From Ancylostoma caninum (taxonomy: Eukaryota > Nematoda > Chromadorea > Rhabditida > Ancylostomatidae), in NCBI GenBank assembly GCA_037903475.1, contig JBAJFG010000494.1:186001-250000 (forward strand): a stretch of DNA of 64,000 nt. The letters run 5' to 3'. Each line of letters starts with the position of its first letter. Positions within the stretch are counted from its first letter, which is position 1. The notes below the pieces were generated by a model. The model saw only the letters and a program-made list of their open reading frames with translations, was not told the origin of the DNA and searched no databases. The position numbers and the translations under genes were made by a program. This document shows positions 13,901 to 26,600 of the stretch, in pieces.

Positions 13901-16900
13901 CATAGGTCATGGCAGACAGAGCAGACTCTCTTACAGAAGTCTCCGGATCACTATTAACATCTTGAAAAATTTTTTTCATTGCTCATTTCTTCTAGTAAAC
14001 AAATCACCAAATTATGGAGCATTGCACCTGGAAGGGACAGCGCGACCAAGCCCTGCGATTGGTCAGTTCATCCAAACAACCAATTGCAGAGCTCGGCCGC
14101 GCTTCTCCAGCTATAGAGTTCCATATCCAATCCACCAATGTGGCTAATATATATGGACTATCAACTGTAAGTGAAAATTCTTCGAGTGATTGAGGAAAAA
14201 CTCCAAGTATGGCGACTCCAGTGTTCCGGACCCACTCGCACGCGCAGCACACTCCGCGTCTCCTTACTCTTACTGTCTGCGCATCCGCATATTCTAATAA
14301 CATCTGCATTTCCGCTCTCAGTCGATCAAGTAGCTTGGCTTGTGCGAGTGGGTCCGGAGTATTGAACACTCCTATACCTGCCTCCCTTTACAATCTACCG
14401 CTAACAAAATAAGCATTGTAATTGAATTGAAATATTACTCATGTTTCTGTGCTCATTAAGAATTAAGTATCAGAGACTACTTATACTTTTATGAAGAGAA
14501 AACATGGAAATAATTGTAATTAAACATTTGAAACAGCGGCAAAAGGTGTCTTACCCCTGCTTGGACAGCAGAAACTGATCGGGTTGTTCACTGTACAGTC
14601 ATCCGAGTCACAAATACAGTCGTATGCCAGAGCTCCAATGGCTTCGCATGTAGCGTCAGCTCCTGTGAAACTCTGTAGTCACGAACAAAGCTATGGAAAT
14701 GGCAGAGAATTCAGTGGGATCACCTCCATAACATTGCTGCACTTGATTTTCGATGCGGAACTTCGGATTGTTACCGTTCAACGGACAAAAGCCGTAATTC
14801 AAGCAGACCTATAACCAAGTGGATTTATCCAGAAAAGCTGAAACATTGCCAACTATTGGGTCGATACGGTTGGTAGCCTCACGCACACCGCAATTTTGAT
14901 CTATAATTTTATTACTCTTTCAATCCTCCGATAACCTTTCTGTGGTGCTTTCTTTATATACCTTCTTTGCGAAGGGTTGCATTGTGACTCTCCACGATGT
15001 ATATAATAAATAAATAAATAAATAAACTACTGCTTACCAATCCGTCCCTTGTTCGGAACGGAGGCTGATTGTTCGCACACCGACATTCTCCTGACCGACA
15101 GTACGCACCCGGCCACACTGCCTCGCACTGACGATTCTGTGTGCATCCTGACTCACCAGGGTTGATCTCTGAAGAGAGGCATATGTGGTGCAGAGAAGAA
15201 AAAGTTTGGTGGATTGTAATCAGTTATTCCACGACTGGGTAAGGATACAATTTGTGGTGTTCTGTGTGGAGTTCTCTTCAAATTTGTTCATGCCTACATA
15301 CAATTTACTATTTATTTATTATTCAGTATTTGTCTGTCTCTGAGCTTCATTATGTAGTTCTTTGGCTGATAAAGTGAAGACTTTTCAACTATTTTATTCG
15401 TTAGTTTTCGGCGATAACGCCTTCTTCAGACCTTAGTCCTTACAATTAATTGCACCTCATCACAAGTACATCAATATTAACAAAACTAACAATACCAATG
15501 GGCAGTCAGTGACTAAGTCCTGAGACCCCGAGCCGAATGGTATCCGCTTACTTATTTATTTATTTCCCTATGACTCTCCATAAGTGAAATTATTTCTTTC
15601 TTCATTGATAACCAGTTGGAGTTTTCATTTACGTCTATTACTCAGATGCTGATTTAGAATTTCACCAACCAAGCACAGCAACATTAACATCGCAACTGAT
15701 ATGACAGAAGAACAACGAAAGAGTTACTGCTCTTCAATGAAACCATAAAACTATCCAATTCTGGAGTTTCAAGAAGTGAAGGAAGCCAGAGAACAGCGAA
15801 AAAGTGCAACTTCGCTGGGTGACCTTAGTCCGTATGTGGCAAGAAAAGGATGGGTAATCTCATACCCATGGGTAGGAGATGAGTATGGGCAACGTCACAA
15901 ATGGTTAAACATATTGATGGATGCCAGGTAAAGGGTAAAATTGGGTACGTGGGTAATCTCTCTTTCTGTGATCCATCCGCGCCCTGAAATTCGTGGAGAA
16001 AAATTTTGTAATTAGAAAAGAAATCTCTAGGTTTAAGTCTGACTCAGTCCAGTTTTAATTTCCATTTCTGACTACTAGCACTCAACTATTCCAGCTATGC
16101 CAACGATTCTCCAGAACTTCGGACAAAAAAACCATTCAGGCAATCTTCCCTTGAGATACCTTGAGCAAACGCCTCATCAGAATTGATATTAGACCGAAAA
16201 ATCATACATCACGAGTTCGAAGTTTCTACCACAAACTTCTACTTTCAAGGATGATACATCTATCTACTTATGATGAGAAAAGTTGAGAAAAACTTGTTGA
16301 TGCTTCCCTTCCTTCCCCCAAAGATTTATCTCTAGGATAAATAACTGAAGTCTACTCGGTTTTGCAACTCGTGCATATTCAAACAGAATAGGCCAGATTT
16401 GCAGGAACAATCCTAGAATCCTGCTTGATTCTGCACTTTTCTAATTTCTCGTATTTTTCCGTCGACTTCTAGACAGGACTTCCAGAAAAATAAGCTAAAT
16501 CTGCTCGATGTTTTTGTTGCCTGCACCTTCACCGCAGGCAGCATTGGCGATTCACACTCACTAGCAGGAAGCAGCTTTCGTATAACTGGTTAATTCCGTA
16601 TTTTGAAAAGCGGCTCACTGACCAAAATCACTCAATCATTCTTCAAAATTAGATGTAATGATGACCACCCTATGGAAAAGTTGTGAACCTGTCCCAAAGT
16701 GCAAATCAACATCTTAGGATTGTCGAACACTTAGTTCCCGAATGCATGTGTCTGGTGGGCGACAGCACATAGAAAACTATGATACTAATTCCGCCCCTTC
16801 CCCAAAAAATAGAATAATTTGATCTAGGGGCAGCCCCGTTTTTGATATACATATAGCGATCAGTAAGTAACTAGGGCAACGAGCATGCTCTAAAGTGGAG

Positions 16901-19890
16901 GAGTCAGTCGGTACATGGATTTGTCAGCAATATTCTAACCCTGAGCACAACTGCAAATAATAAATGTTATGTATGTGCGTAATTCGACAGTTTTGGATTA
17001 GAGAATATGTTGCCTAAAATCATTTAAGGGCAGTTTATATTGGATGCGTGCGACTGACGTGCTTGCGTCTATATGATGAAGAATAGGACCCAGTCGCATC
17101 ACAGTCGCATCGCAGTCGCAGCTCAGACGCACGCATTTACGGCCTCGCGGCGGCCGCGTGTTCTTTTCATTGAAGAGGTACATGCCGCGTTGACCGGTCT
17201 TCATAGAAAATCCCTTGCAAATGTATGCGTGCGACTGATGCGCGACTGACGCACGCAGCTAGTATAAATTGCCCATTATACACCCAAAGAATGGTAGAGC
17301 GGCAACGGCAACAGGAGTGAGGTGTTCCGAAGTTCCGAAAACGGCGTAATCGCTGAAGTTAAATCTCTCAACTAACCATCGCTCCCTCGCTTTTGGACCC
17401 CTGGAGTAGGACGTCAATTTATTCTTGAAATAGAATGTGGCAGAAACTCAGTGTTACTTTGTTCCTCTCTTTCTACTTGTAACTCTCCCCATCATTCTCA
17501 CCCATCCTGCTGTTTTTACCGACCACTGCATGTTAGGGTTAAATTTTTCCTTGTTTTAGTCTCACGCCTTTTCTTGGCTTGCGCACTTTGGAGTGTATCA
17601 ATAAATGAATAGGTAAATAAATGAACAAACGAATAAATACAAGGGATTCGGTGAAAATTCCAATCTCGAAGCAGCGAGCATATAATTGCCAGCTCAGGAG
17701 TGCATAATAAGACAGCCGAGGTGATAGCTATGCCTAGCGCAGTAGTAGTCAGATGAAATGATCAGGACCTCGCCGGCGGCGGATTTTTCCCATTCCGATA
17801 TTTCCTTCCAGGAATAGTTCCCATTCCACCATGAAGTTGTACCAGCACCAAAATTTGACGAGGATTCATTCAGTACTAGTCGTACAGTGGGTAGTACAAG
17901 GTACTTTTTGTGCTATAACAACAGTCAAAGCTAATTATACTCGATCCTTAGGCTTCACTAGGGTCCCATAGGCAACAGTATAAAATTGCTACTTCAGTAG
18001 TTCGTCCCATATTAACTGTCCAACTCTGGTGGCGAAATCCACGCTAAGATGCGTATTGGCAGGTGAAGGATTGATATTCTATTAATAATCGATTAATATA
18101 AATACAACTCAAAATGTCATGATTTCAATCTGGACTAACAAAACTACAACAGTATGCAGTGGAAGTGACTTCACGCTTGAACAGCATTACTGGATTTTCA
18201 TGTTACCCTACATATGTATACTCAAGCGTATACTAACCAAACTCGCACCAATCCTAAAGATTTAAATCCTGGAATTACCGAAAATTAATAGCCACAGTTA
18301 GCGTTAGAATCATTTGACGAATCTATGTGATTGCATGTCATGGACTGTCTGTAACTAAAGTTATACTCATAACGTTGCAGTAGTACCTTTCTCAGTTTTA
18401 CTATCTCAAGACTGTGTAATTCTGCATGAAGGCAAAGCGAAATACCAAGTACAGGAGCATTTTCAGCAACTTCATGTTCATTAATTAGGATGCACAACTT
18501 TGATACACCAATCGTATTTTTGTCAACAATATATGTAGCACGATGGTCTGGGATGGATGGACATAGAAAGACAGAATGGGTAAAGGAAGGAAGCAAATGT
18601 ATGTGTGTTGAATGTGTGAATGGGTGTGTACGGGTTTGTCTGTTTTTGTTCGTCCATCCAACCGGAAATAATAGATATCTCTATTAGGGGAGAAGTGGCA
18701 ATAGAACCTCGCAGTCGACGACGATGACATGATCTACTCAAGCATCGCCTTTCGGTCATTATATAGTAGAGAAGATTGAACAGACAGGGATGATTACAAA
18801 TATAAAGAGTACAACAACAGAAATCGGGATGTGAAGAACACAGGCGAACTGGGGGCGTGAGAATGTTTCATGGAATCGATGTCGTCGTTGTACGAGAAGC
18901 CGTGAACTATGAAAGGAGCAGCAGAGCACTTAGACATGTACAAAAGTCGTACAAAACAAACTGACAACACGTCGCATGATCAGCATCTCAAAACAAGTAG
19001 TAGGCGATGAAAGTGGTAGGGCGGACAGGGAGCACTTGCGCTTCTAGCTCAAGCTAGCGGCTGCGATATATAGGGTTAGCTAACGCCGTGAACAGAAGAA
19101 TAGTGAGTGCGAAAGCCGAAACCGGGTAGTAGGACTTTGCGTTGTTAGGATAAGAGAAACGCGACGGGGACAATACAGACAAGGCGATACAATGCCTGCC
19201 GAACCATGTGTGGCCTTCTGCAAACTTCCACTCAACCGGCGCGTCAGGTACTCAGAGGATGTCATAGCGGCCACTCCCAAACAATCCATAAGGAATAAAA
19301 TTAATATGACCTCAATTAGGCCCGATATGCTCGCTCAGAAAGTTTTTGCCTTATAAGAACAAAATTAAAACTCCTAAAAATATCGGAGAAAACCCTTGAC
19401 TTTGAGCGCTATGACAACCCATGACGTATTTGATAAACCCAGTGACAGCCGAGCAGAGGCTTACCACGAGCCCGAACATGCGAGTAACAAGTTGTGAAGA
19501 TGTGCAGACTGTCATATTCTTACCTACCAATGAGAAAGGCTACTATAAAAACGGCATATAGTCAACCGTAAGAACCATATCATAGTACATGTTCAGACTA
19601 GCATTATGTAGTACCACAACTGAACAATTTCTACTTTCGAAACGAACGACATTCTACAAATAATATATGCAAAACTACGAGTGAGAAAGAACGTAAGAAG
19701 CACACTTACTTCGCCAACAGTACGAGTCAATCTCAACATAAGTGGTGAGGCAGGCGCATCGCTTGTTGCCAGCACAATAGTTACCAGTTCCGCAATCGGT
19801 GGATACCTCACACGGACGGCCTACCGTGCCGTGTTGACTGGCCACAGCAGAGGCAAGCGCTAGTAAGGCGGCTAAACGTAACCACGCCAT
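4973..19890 (-). CDS. Secreted multi-Kunitz / cysteine-rich (EB, lustrin-like) protein, 22 exons, ~938 aa
   Basis: Exons (high to low): 19710-19890, 15038-15168, 14724-14808, 14555-14662, 13356-13478, 13231-13287, 13027-13176, 12802-12962, 11549-11618, 11191-11310, 10927-10994, 10694-10838, 10483-10632, 8733-8926, 8245-8338, 6279-6440, 6016-6141, 5821-5931, 5590-5766, 5391-5529, 5228-5338, 4973-5126. All phases agree and total 2817 nt. The start MAWLRLAALLALASAVAS is a clear signal peptide, followed by EB-like cysteine modules. Five Kunitz domains then alternate with cysteine-rich modules ending in CC(P). Kunitz 1 (exons at 13.3 kb) and Kunitz 2 (12.9 and 11.6 kb) lack the Cys14-Cys38 pair; Kunitz 3 (10.9-10.7 kb), 4 (8.9-8.7 kb) and 5 (6.4-6.1 kb) have all six cysteines. 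The residue after Cys14 is Gly, Gly and Ser in domains 3-5, not Lys or Arg, so trypsin inhibition is unlikely. In nematodes such proteins are typically extracellular, cuticle or secretory factors. The last exon is the least certain. Confidence 0.85.
7616..8136 (-). mobile_element. Internally deleted mariner-family remnant
   Basis: Terminal inverted repeats are GGTTGGGCAATAAATTCGTG at the left (about 7619) and its complement CGAACTTATTGCCCAACCC at the right (about 8113-8132), continuing into a run of T or A plus GCGG. TA flanks both ends. The minus strand between about 7930 and 7700 retains a degraded match, with stops, to the N-terminal helix-turn-helix region of mariner transposases; the catalytic part is gone. 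It lies in an intron of the Kunitz gene between its exons at 8.2 and 6.4 kb. Confidence 0.7.
9785..10085. repeat. Pyrimidine-rich low-complexity tract
   Basis: Runs of C and CT on the plus strand (CCACCCCCCCCCCCCCTCCC and similar) extend through this part of an intron of the Kunitz gene. No coding sequence is seen. Comparable G or C runs occur near 7080, 7400, 12405, 20990, 28510, 28663, 48300 and 53567. Confidence 0.6.
14214..14372. repeat. Short MITE-like inverted-repeat element
   Basis: GTTCCGGACCCACTCGCAC (14223-14241) is matched by its complement GTGCGAGTGGGTCCGGAG (14342-14359), with shorter flanking matches. It lies in an intron between the Kunitz-gene exons at 14.55 and 13.48 kb. It has no coding capacity. 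Confidence 0.55.
15169..19709 (-). other. 4.5-kb first intron of the multi-Kunitz gene
   Basis: The donor at 19709 (A|GTAAGT) and the acceptor at 15169 (TCTTCAG|AG) agree in phase. No internal exon was found. Within it are a partial copy (about 15848-15960) of the foldback family seen at 3537-3722, a non-LTR or SINE-like motif (CGCCTTCTTCAGACCT near 15417), and the MITE at 17029-17276. The rest (17.3-19.7 kb) shows nothing I can name. Confidence 0.6.
17029..17276. repeat. MITE with GGGCA...TGCCC ends
   Basis: The left end GGGCAGTTTATATTGGATGC and the right end GCTAGTATAAATTGCCC are imperfect inverted copies. Sub-terminal GCGTGCGACTGACG repeats occur at both sides, and the interior holds several GTCGCAGTCGCA-like units. 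It is about 250 bp long and non-coding. Confidence 0.6.
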
Positions 19891-20832
19891 TGCAGCAAAT
19901 GTGAGGGAGGGGCGGGACTCTACACGGTCGGCGACGACGGGGCCACTGGGGGCTCCGCAAACGCCAGCTTAGACAGTACCGCCTCTCGACTGTTCAACGG
20001 ATCAACGCGACACGGTGCGGAGCCGGCGACAGCTGGCTGCTGCGCGGCTGCATCCCCACGACGCGCATCCTCCGTCACAGCGTACATCGATGAGCCAGTT
20101 GTAACGTCGTCACCAGTTGATTGCGCCAAATCTGCTGATGCTTTCAACGCCGTTGCCAGCACCACTCCTAACCGTTCCGCATCGGACTGAAAATAGTCTT
20201 ATAGATACTTGAACAAATAAAGACCAAAGTCACAATGACATGGATATGTCGGTTGAAACGCGCTGCAACAGAGCAGCGGTATTAATGCGATTGACCAAAT
20301 TTTAATGCACAACTGCTTATTCGATGACGTTCGGGATAACACTGAAACAGCGCAGCAAGCGGTATAGTTTCACCCATCCAAAAGCCCCAGTATTCGCAAC
20401 GGTTTTCTATGATACTGAATTCGTAACAATTACGGACTGATGCGATCACAATGCCAGGATATTTATCGGATTTATGACAGAGAAAAAACAGCTGAGCTTG
20501 GGACAACAAGATATACGAAAAACAAAAAAAAAGGTCCTCAATGGGCTCAGAAAATAACCAGCACGAAGAACAATTTCCGCTGCTTTTTTACCTCCTTTTC
20601 TTGGAATGTTGTTTGATGTTTCTTATTAAGATACTTTTTTCTTGCAATATTCACCTTTAAATTTCGGTGAAATGCGGTCATAGCTGTTTACTGTTGCCTG
20701 CTATTAATGGATTCTACTTTTGCTCCCTTCCACATAGGAAGAAAAGTGAATTAGCAAGATTCGTACGCCAGGATAGGAACAAGCAGGCAACACAATAATT
20801 CATACACCAACATTTTTTTTTTGTTTACAGAA
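19891..20832. other. Upstream region of the multi-Kunitz gene
   Basis: A GC-rich stretch (about 19920-20165) contains an 81-codon minus-strand frame that ends just before the Kunitz start codon. It has no recognisable domain and no signal peptide. Beyond it the sequence is AT-rich with no exon that I can support. The promoter of the Kunitz gene presumably lies here; no specific element was identified. Confidence 0.35.
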
Positions 20833-22760
20833 ATACTTTAAAGGCACCGTTCCACCTCAGAATCATTTTCGAGATTTTCGAAAAAAAAATCTTAGTGAGC
20901 TCCTGATCACGACCATAGGTGCGATAGGGGTGAGAACGCCTCTGCCAAAGTGAAGGGGGTTACCGGGCAAAAAGTGAAGGGTGTCGACCGGGGGGGGGAG
21001 GGGGGGGGAGGGGAGGGCCTTTCTGCTTCCTTTTAGTAAGAGTTGTGGTATTGGTAAGTAAGTGTCAATGCCCTATCCATTGATGTAATACCCAACATGT
21101 CTTCAAATGCCATGGAAACTGAGCAAATCTTGCAATATATTTCTGCAAACACACCTTTCAACAGTTTCATGAAACCGTACGATAGCGATGAGTCATCGCT
21201 ATCGTGCTGCGGATGCTCTAGGATACTGCTTTCAAGTGAGGAAACAGCCATTGATTACATGAATGAAGATAGTCTTCAGCACACCTTCATGATATGGTCC
21301 ACTCATACATACAAAACTGCACAACATTTCTTCTCTCCTACATACAAAAATTTGACACTGAAATTAGACCTGCCTTTGGGCTATTTTTGTATATTACAGC
21401 TTTATTCGGAAATGAAACCTAGGAGTGAAGGGTATCTATGTTCTCTTCCTCCAATCCCCTAACTGATAAACCACATCTCGTTTCATGTGGTTGCGTGTCT
21501 TTTTCTGTGAAGAGGGGTGAGAATGTTTCTGAAGCCATTCTCACCCATGCGCGCGCCTCTCTTCCCTCATCGCACTATCTCGCCTTTTCTCTAACAACGG
21601 GCACGAGAATACCCCGTTGTTTTGGCTCACCCACCCTATTTTTCAACCAGAAAAGGGTTTCCCCCATACATTTGTATATGGGCGGAAAGCGCATCTATTC
21701 TAGTATGTATACATGTAAATACTTACCACTTTCTCGGGAACACAAGACGAAATCCTTTGCAAAAACACCTAATTTGTAGAGTTTTCGACCGTCCTGTCGG
21801 TACCACTTTTTTGCCTGCTCATCTTACACTAACTATCAGAACTCATATACGATAATGAAGAGAAAAATCTTCGCAAATTGTGGAGTACTATCCTCTTTCC
21901 GGTTAGTTCACGAACTTTTCCATAATGATCTTAGAAACATACATGATATGTTTTTCATACCCTTATGTGTTCAAAAATTTCTCCGCAAACATGCTATCTA
22001 TCGCTTCCCACTTCTAATATGTAAACTCTACTAGGTTTAAGCTTCAATTAGATACCCTTCACTCATATCTAATTCTTCATCCTTCACATAGAAATTCGCT
22101 CGTCATTTTCCCTGTCTGCGGCAATGGTCACATTGCGCGCTCCATTCAACACTAACGTCATTTCGATTCCTGACTCCTTTATTCTCATGGACAGCAATAG
22201 AATCGATCCTCTATCATTGAATTTGTTCAGTTTCGCTTTACTAAACTTTTGATTTCTTCACTTCCTTGTCTTCTGTAACTGGTTTGGTGAAGGGGGTCTA
22301 TTGGCCCCCTCCCAAAGTGAAAGGGGTCTGAGCCTTGGCTCGGACTATCGCACCTATGATCACGACAGTACACGTGATTCCGTCCGAGACCATCGAAAAC
22401 TCGTCGTTGAGCCTCAACTTTTGTAAAGCTTGTGGGCGTACCAAAGATGGGACTGCGGGGTTTCCGCACACCTTTGCTGGCAACACATAGAGGGCATCTC
22501 CTATCCTGTTAGGGAGTGGATGGTGAGGAACACTCACGAGTAGTATTAATTTTCTAAGAATGTGCGCCTCGGAGAGTGCATTATTCAGAAACCCCGTTCT
22601 CCTGCCTAGACCCCTCCCACGAAGTCCCCAAAAGTTGGGGCTCAGGAACGAGTTTTTCAGTTGTTTTCTATAGAATCACGTATACCATTGCAATCAAAGG
22701 CTCGTAGAGATTCTTCTCATGTGAACATCCCGATTCTAAGAGGGGCAGTGCCTTTAAGTT
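20833..22760. mobile_element. ~1.9-kb terminal-inverted-repeat element, no recognised transposase
   Basis: The left end (AAAGGCACCGTTCCACCTCAG) and the right end (complement of TCTAAGAGGGGCAGTGCCTTT) are imperfect inverted copies. A second inverted pair lies inside: ATCACGACCATAGGTGCGAT near 20915 against ATCGCACCTATGATCACGAC near 22348. The interior has G-runs and only short frames (up to about 121 codons) that I cannot assign. A non-autonomous DNA transposon is likely. Confidence 0.55.
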
Positions 22761-23650
22761 CACTTTTTAAGGGACTGTGTTCCTAAAGATTCACAACCTA
22801 TTGCAGCAGGTAAGTTTCGCCCACTGGTTACTATACACTGGACCGAATAAAAAAAGAATGATTTTTCTACTTAAGCAATTCAGAAAACAATTTAAACATC
22901 CAGATATTCGAGAATGATTTAGCCCTAAGGCTGTTCTTCTGTCTCACACAGCCTCAAACTGGTCTCCAATGCTGGAACATTCGAGTTTCCGATTTATTTG
23001 AAATTGAACATTTTTGCTTTCGGATATCGAATATTCGGGTAAGTGGATAACTGAATGTTTCAACACTGGAGTCCAAAACAGTTCTGTACAAATGAGTAGA
23101 ATAGCTTTACAGCTTTCTCAGTTTCGAATACCTGAATGTTTAACAGCTTTTTCAGTCCATCAACTGAAATAATTAAAACAGTACTATTCCATCAGAACAG
23201 TACTGAGATCAAGCTGATCACCACGCCTTACATGAAGAGGGGCATATCTCTTCGCCTCTCTTTTCCGTATAAACGGTTGCGTGAGATGGAAGAAAACTGC
23301 TTCAAGATATTCTTCCCTTTTCTCCAGATTTCGCGGCTTAATTGTCTAGATTAGTTTTTTTTTTCTGCCTCGGATAGGAGGAAACTTTTGCTATATTTGC
23401 TTTTTTTCTGCATCAATGATGAAGGACATAGCTTAATTAAGCTTCTTTTGTCACGAACCAAAAAAAGTGAAGTTCATAGAACAAAAAGCTCAACACGGAA
23501 AGATCGAATGAGCAAATAAGTCCCTAAACCTACGTGCACGTATCAGCAAACACTTTTTCTCAAATCTAGCGTACATTTACACATGTGTCAACAATGCTAC
23601 AACTTTGTACCAGACGGTGTACCGTAGCGGAAATTCAGTGAGCAAAAAAA

Positions 23651-26600
23651 TCACTGACAAACCTCGCAAATGAAGCCATGCGTGACAAGATCGTGGGTGA
23701 GCATACTAGGATCCTCGTCATGAGAAAACTCGGTTGTGAGTTGCCGATTCATCATGTCTTCTAATTGCAGCCATATTGTGAGCTCACTAAAACAATGAAA
23801 AACGAGTAAAACAATGAACAAATAATACAGATTTTTTCCTACGAGAAGTACCGACTTTCGTTCAGTGGTGACGCGCATGTGACGAATCACCCTTGTTTCC
23901 CGATGTTGAACTGGTTCATCTGCAACTGGGGGTGAATTCACTACTGGATCTGTCGACTCAGCTGCTCGCGGCTGAGGTGCTGTATGAGAAGAGGTTGATG
24001 GTTCATGGCTTTCCAAGGCGGAAGTCGTTGGTGGTACTCGTGAAGAAGGCTGCAGAGACTGTAAAACTTCGAGCAACTTGCAGTCATGGATAACAAATAG
24101 CACTGAAGGTATGAAAGAGACATGAAACTCCTCACCACGCTAGTTTTCAAAGGCTGATGAGCTAATGGAGCGAAAGCAGTTAATGGATAGACGCCATTCC
24201 GGACGTCTTCAACAATCTTTTCAAGGTCATGCTGGAACGCAGGAACCTGGCAGTACGCCATTTCTCGAACCCCTGCCTCTCTTCGAGCCACCGCAGCTAC
24301 CTAAAGCGAATTAAGCTTTAATACTGTAAAATTTGTTGACAATAACAACGGAAACAAATGGAGAAGGATGAGATGTGTACCTTCTCTACATCGGGCACTC
24401 GGAAAGCGTCCTCAGGAAGATCATCGAACAACTTTGAGTCCACAATTTTGTGAGCTGCCAATAACTTCAAGGAATGAACCTAAAATTGTTGCAAATACAA
24501 AACAGCAAAATGTCGCTGGTATAACGAAGAATTTTCTGGAAATGACTATATCTTCCTTCACTTTTTCGATACGTGCTTTCAAGGGAAAAAAAGAAGGGAA
24601 AAAAGAAAAGAAAAAAGGAGTAAATTTCTTTGAATTCCACGAATTTGAGGTGAGGCCAACACAATTTTACTTAAACATGTATTCCCATATATTACAAGAG
24701 AGCTATTCACTGCGCATTTATAGGTACACGAATCGTTTGGCAAGCTCCAATTTTTGATTTTGGAAAAATTGGAAAACTGCCGACTTAAGTTATGAAATTG
24801 TGTAAAAAGCCACCATCAAGCATACGTTTCTATAGCGTACTGTGAATACCCACTCTCTTGAAAAAATTAATTCCTAATGAGAAAAAGGTGTGTTACGGAG
24901 GCACATGGAAAATAGGCTGAAATAAAGGAGCTAGAGGAGCCAAAGGAGGATAATCCGAATCCAAATCTGGTTACTCAGGACAATTTTGTCTTTAGGGCAA
25001 AAAAAGAAAGCGCTGATCTCATTGGAAGTGCTGGGAACACCTGACAGGCTAGTACGGCAGACCTCTGTTCACAACAACCGGGCCACACAGACCACCGACT
25101 CCACCGAGAACTTGTCAAAACAACGTCTTCAAGGTTCTCCGCGACCAGCGATACGTGCGGAAAAATACCCAACAAAAAAAATGAGGGGAAAAAAGATGGA
25201 GAGCCCGGTCTCGTGCGCCAAATGGCTCTGAATCGCCACTATCATACTGCTACCTTGTTCTGACCAGGAAGCCTTCTCACAGAGAAAAAAGGCAGAAACA
25301 GCGAAAAAAACTTGCGGTTCGGGTAACCACCTGTTCCAGCTCGCAGCGTAGTGACTTGTTCCAAAAGAAACCTCGTTTGGGTAAAGCATGTGGAAGGATA
25401 ACTGATTTCAACGACTGAGCAATTTCGAGTGAGATGTTCTGCTATTGTTTTATTGAGGACAAACTTTATTTTCCCGAAAACGCACATCTTACAACATAAA
25501 AGGCGGCATTTATGGTTGATGTGCGTCAAATTTGACGCGTCGGCTCGAAATTTCACGGAGTTTTCGCGAAATCTCAATGCGGTGAAGATCAGAATCTTGG
25601 TTTTGGTCGCGCAGCCGACGCGATGGCAAAACCAAGAACATTCGCCATTTGCCAAGAATTCTTTTCTTCTCTTCGTTCTGCATTGTATATCGCCGCGTCA
25701 AACTTGACGCGCATTAACCATAAAACCGCCATAGCATGAGATTTCCTATCAACTCGAGGTCCCATTTTTCATCTTTCTCCAAAACATGTCCTCTATTATG
25801 TTCTTCAGTTCTTCAGTAGAACTTGATATCAAAGAACGGCATAAAGGAGTTTACAGGCACCTTCGCTGTTCTAGAATGTCGGAAGTGTTTTGTATACTAC
25901 TGGAGGACCAACAGAAAAGAGATGAAGAATTATTTTTTTTCTCTCTTTCAAGACCCAATCAGAACATTGAGTACGGAACATACCTCTTTTTAAAAACATC
26001 GTCTGAATCTTGAAAAATAAGAATTTAATAGAAGAAGATGGCTAATGGTTTGATCTGACCAAAAAACAAGGAGAAAGGGAAAGACTTCCTTACTTCGAAC
26101 AAAATTGGATGGAAGAGCAGTTCTCGCGCCGACGGCCTTTTCAACGGATCCTTTTGGAGACAAAGTTGAATGAAGTCCTAAAGTGCATGATCGCATAATA
26201 TCGAAAAGGTCATTTCTCCAAGAAAACCTACTCGCTGGCTCTCATCTTCTAATGAACGTAATGCTTTCTGCAAACACTCGGGATTTATAGGTCCATCTGC
26301 AGATCCGTTTTGGCAACCAGCTAAACCACCCGTGACTGCTATCTGAAGTAAACCTTCTACTGAGAGATAGAGCAGCGTAAATGAAGTAAAGGTCATGCTT
26401 ACCTCAAGCGCACAAACTCCGAATGAATAAATATCGGCAGCCGGCGTTACTTCTCTGCAATCTGCAAAAAGGAACAAGTTAACACATAGGGATCGCGACG
26501 GTCGACAAAAAAAGGACTGGACGAATGCGCTCACATTCGTATTCTGGTGCTATGTAATGCAAATTCTTGATGTTATCCCGGCATGTCTTTACATGGTGGT

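Noticed and set aside
19920..20165. 81-codon minus-strand frame just upstream of the Kunitz start
   Set aside because: GC-rich chance frame without domain or signal peptide; not in phase with any splice site feeding the Kunitz gene that I could find.
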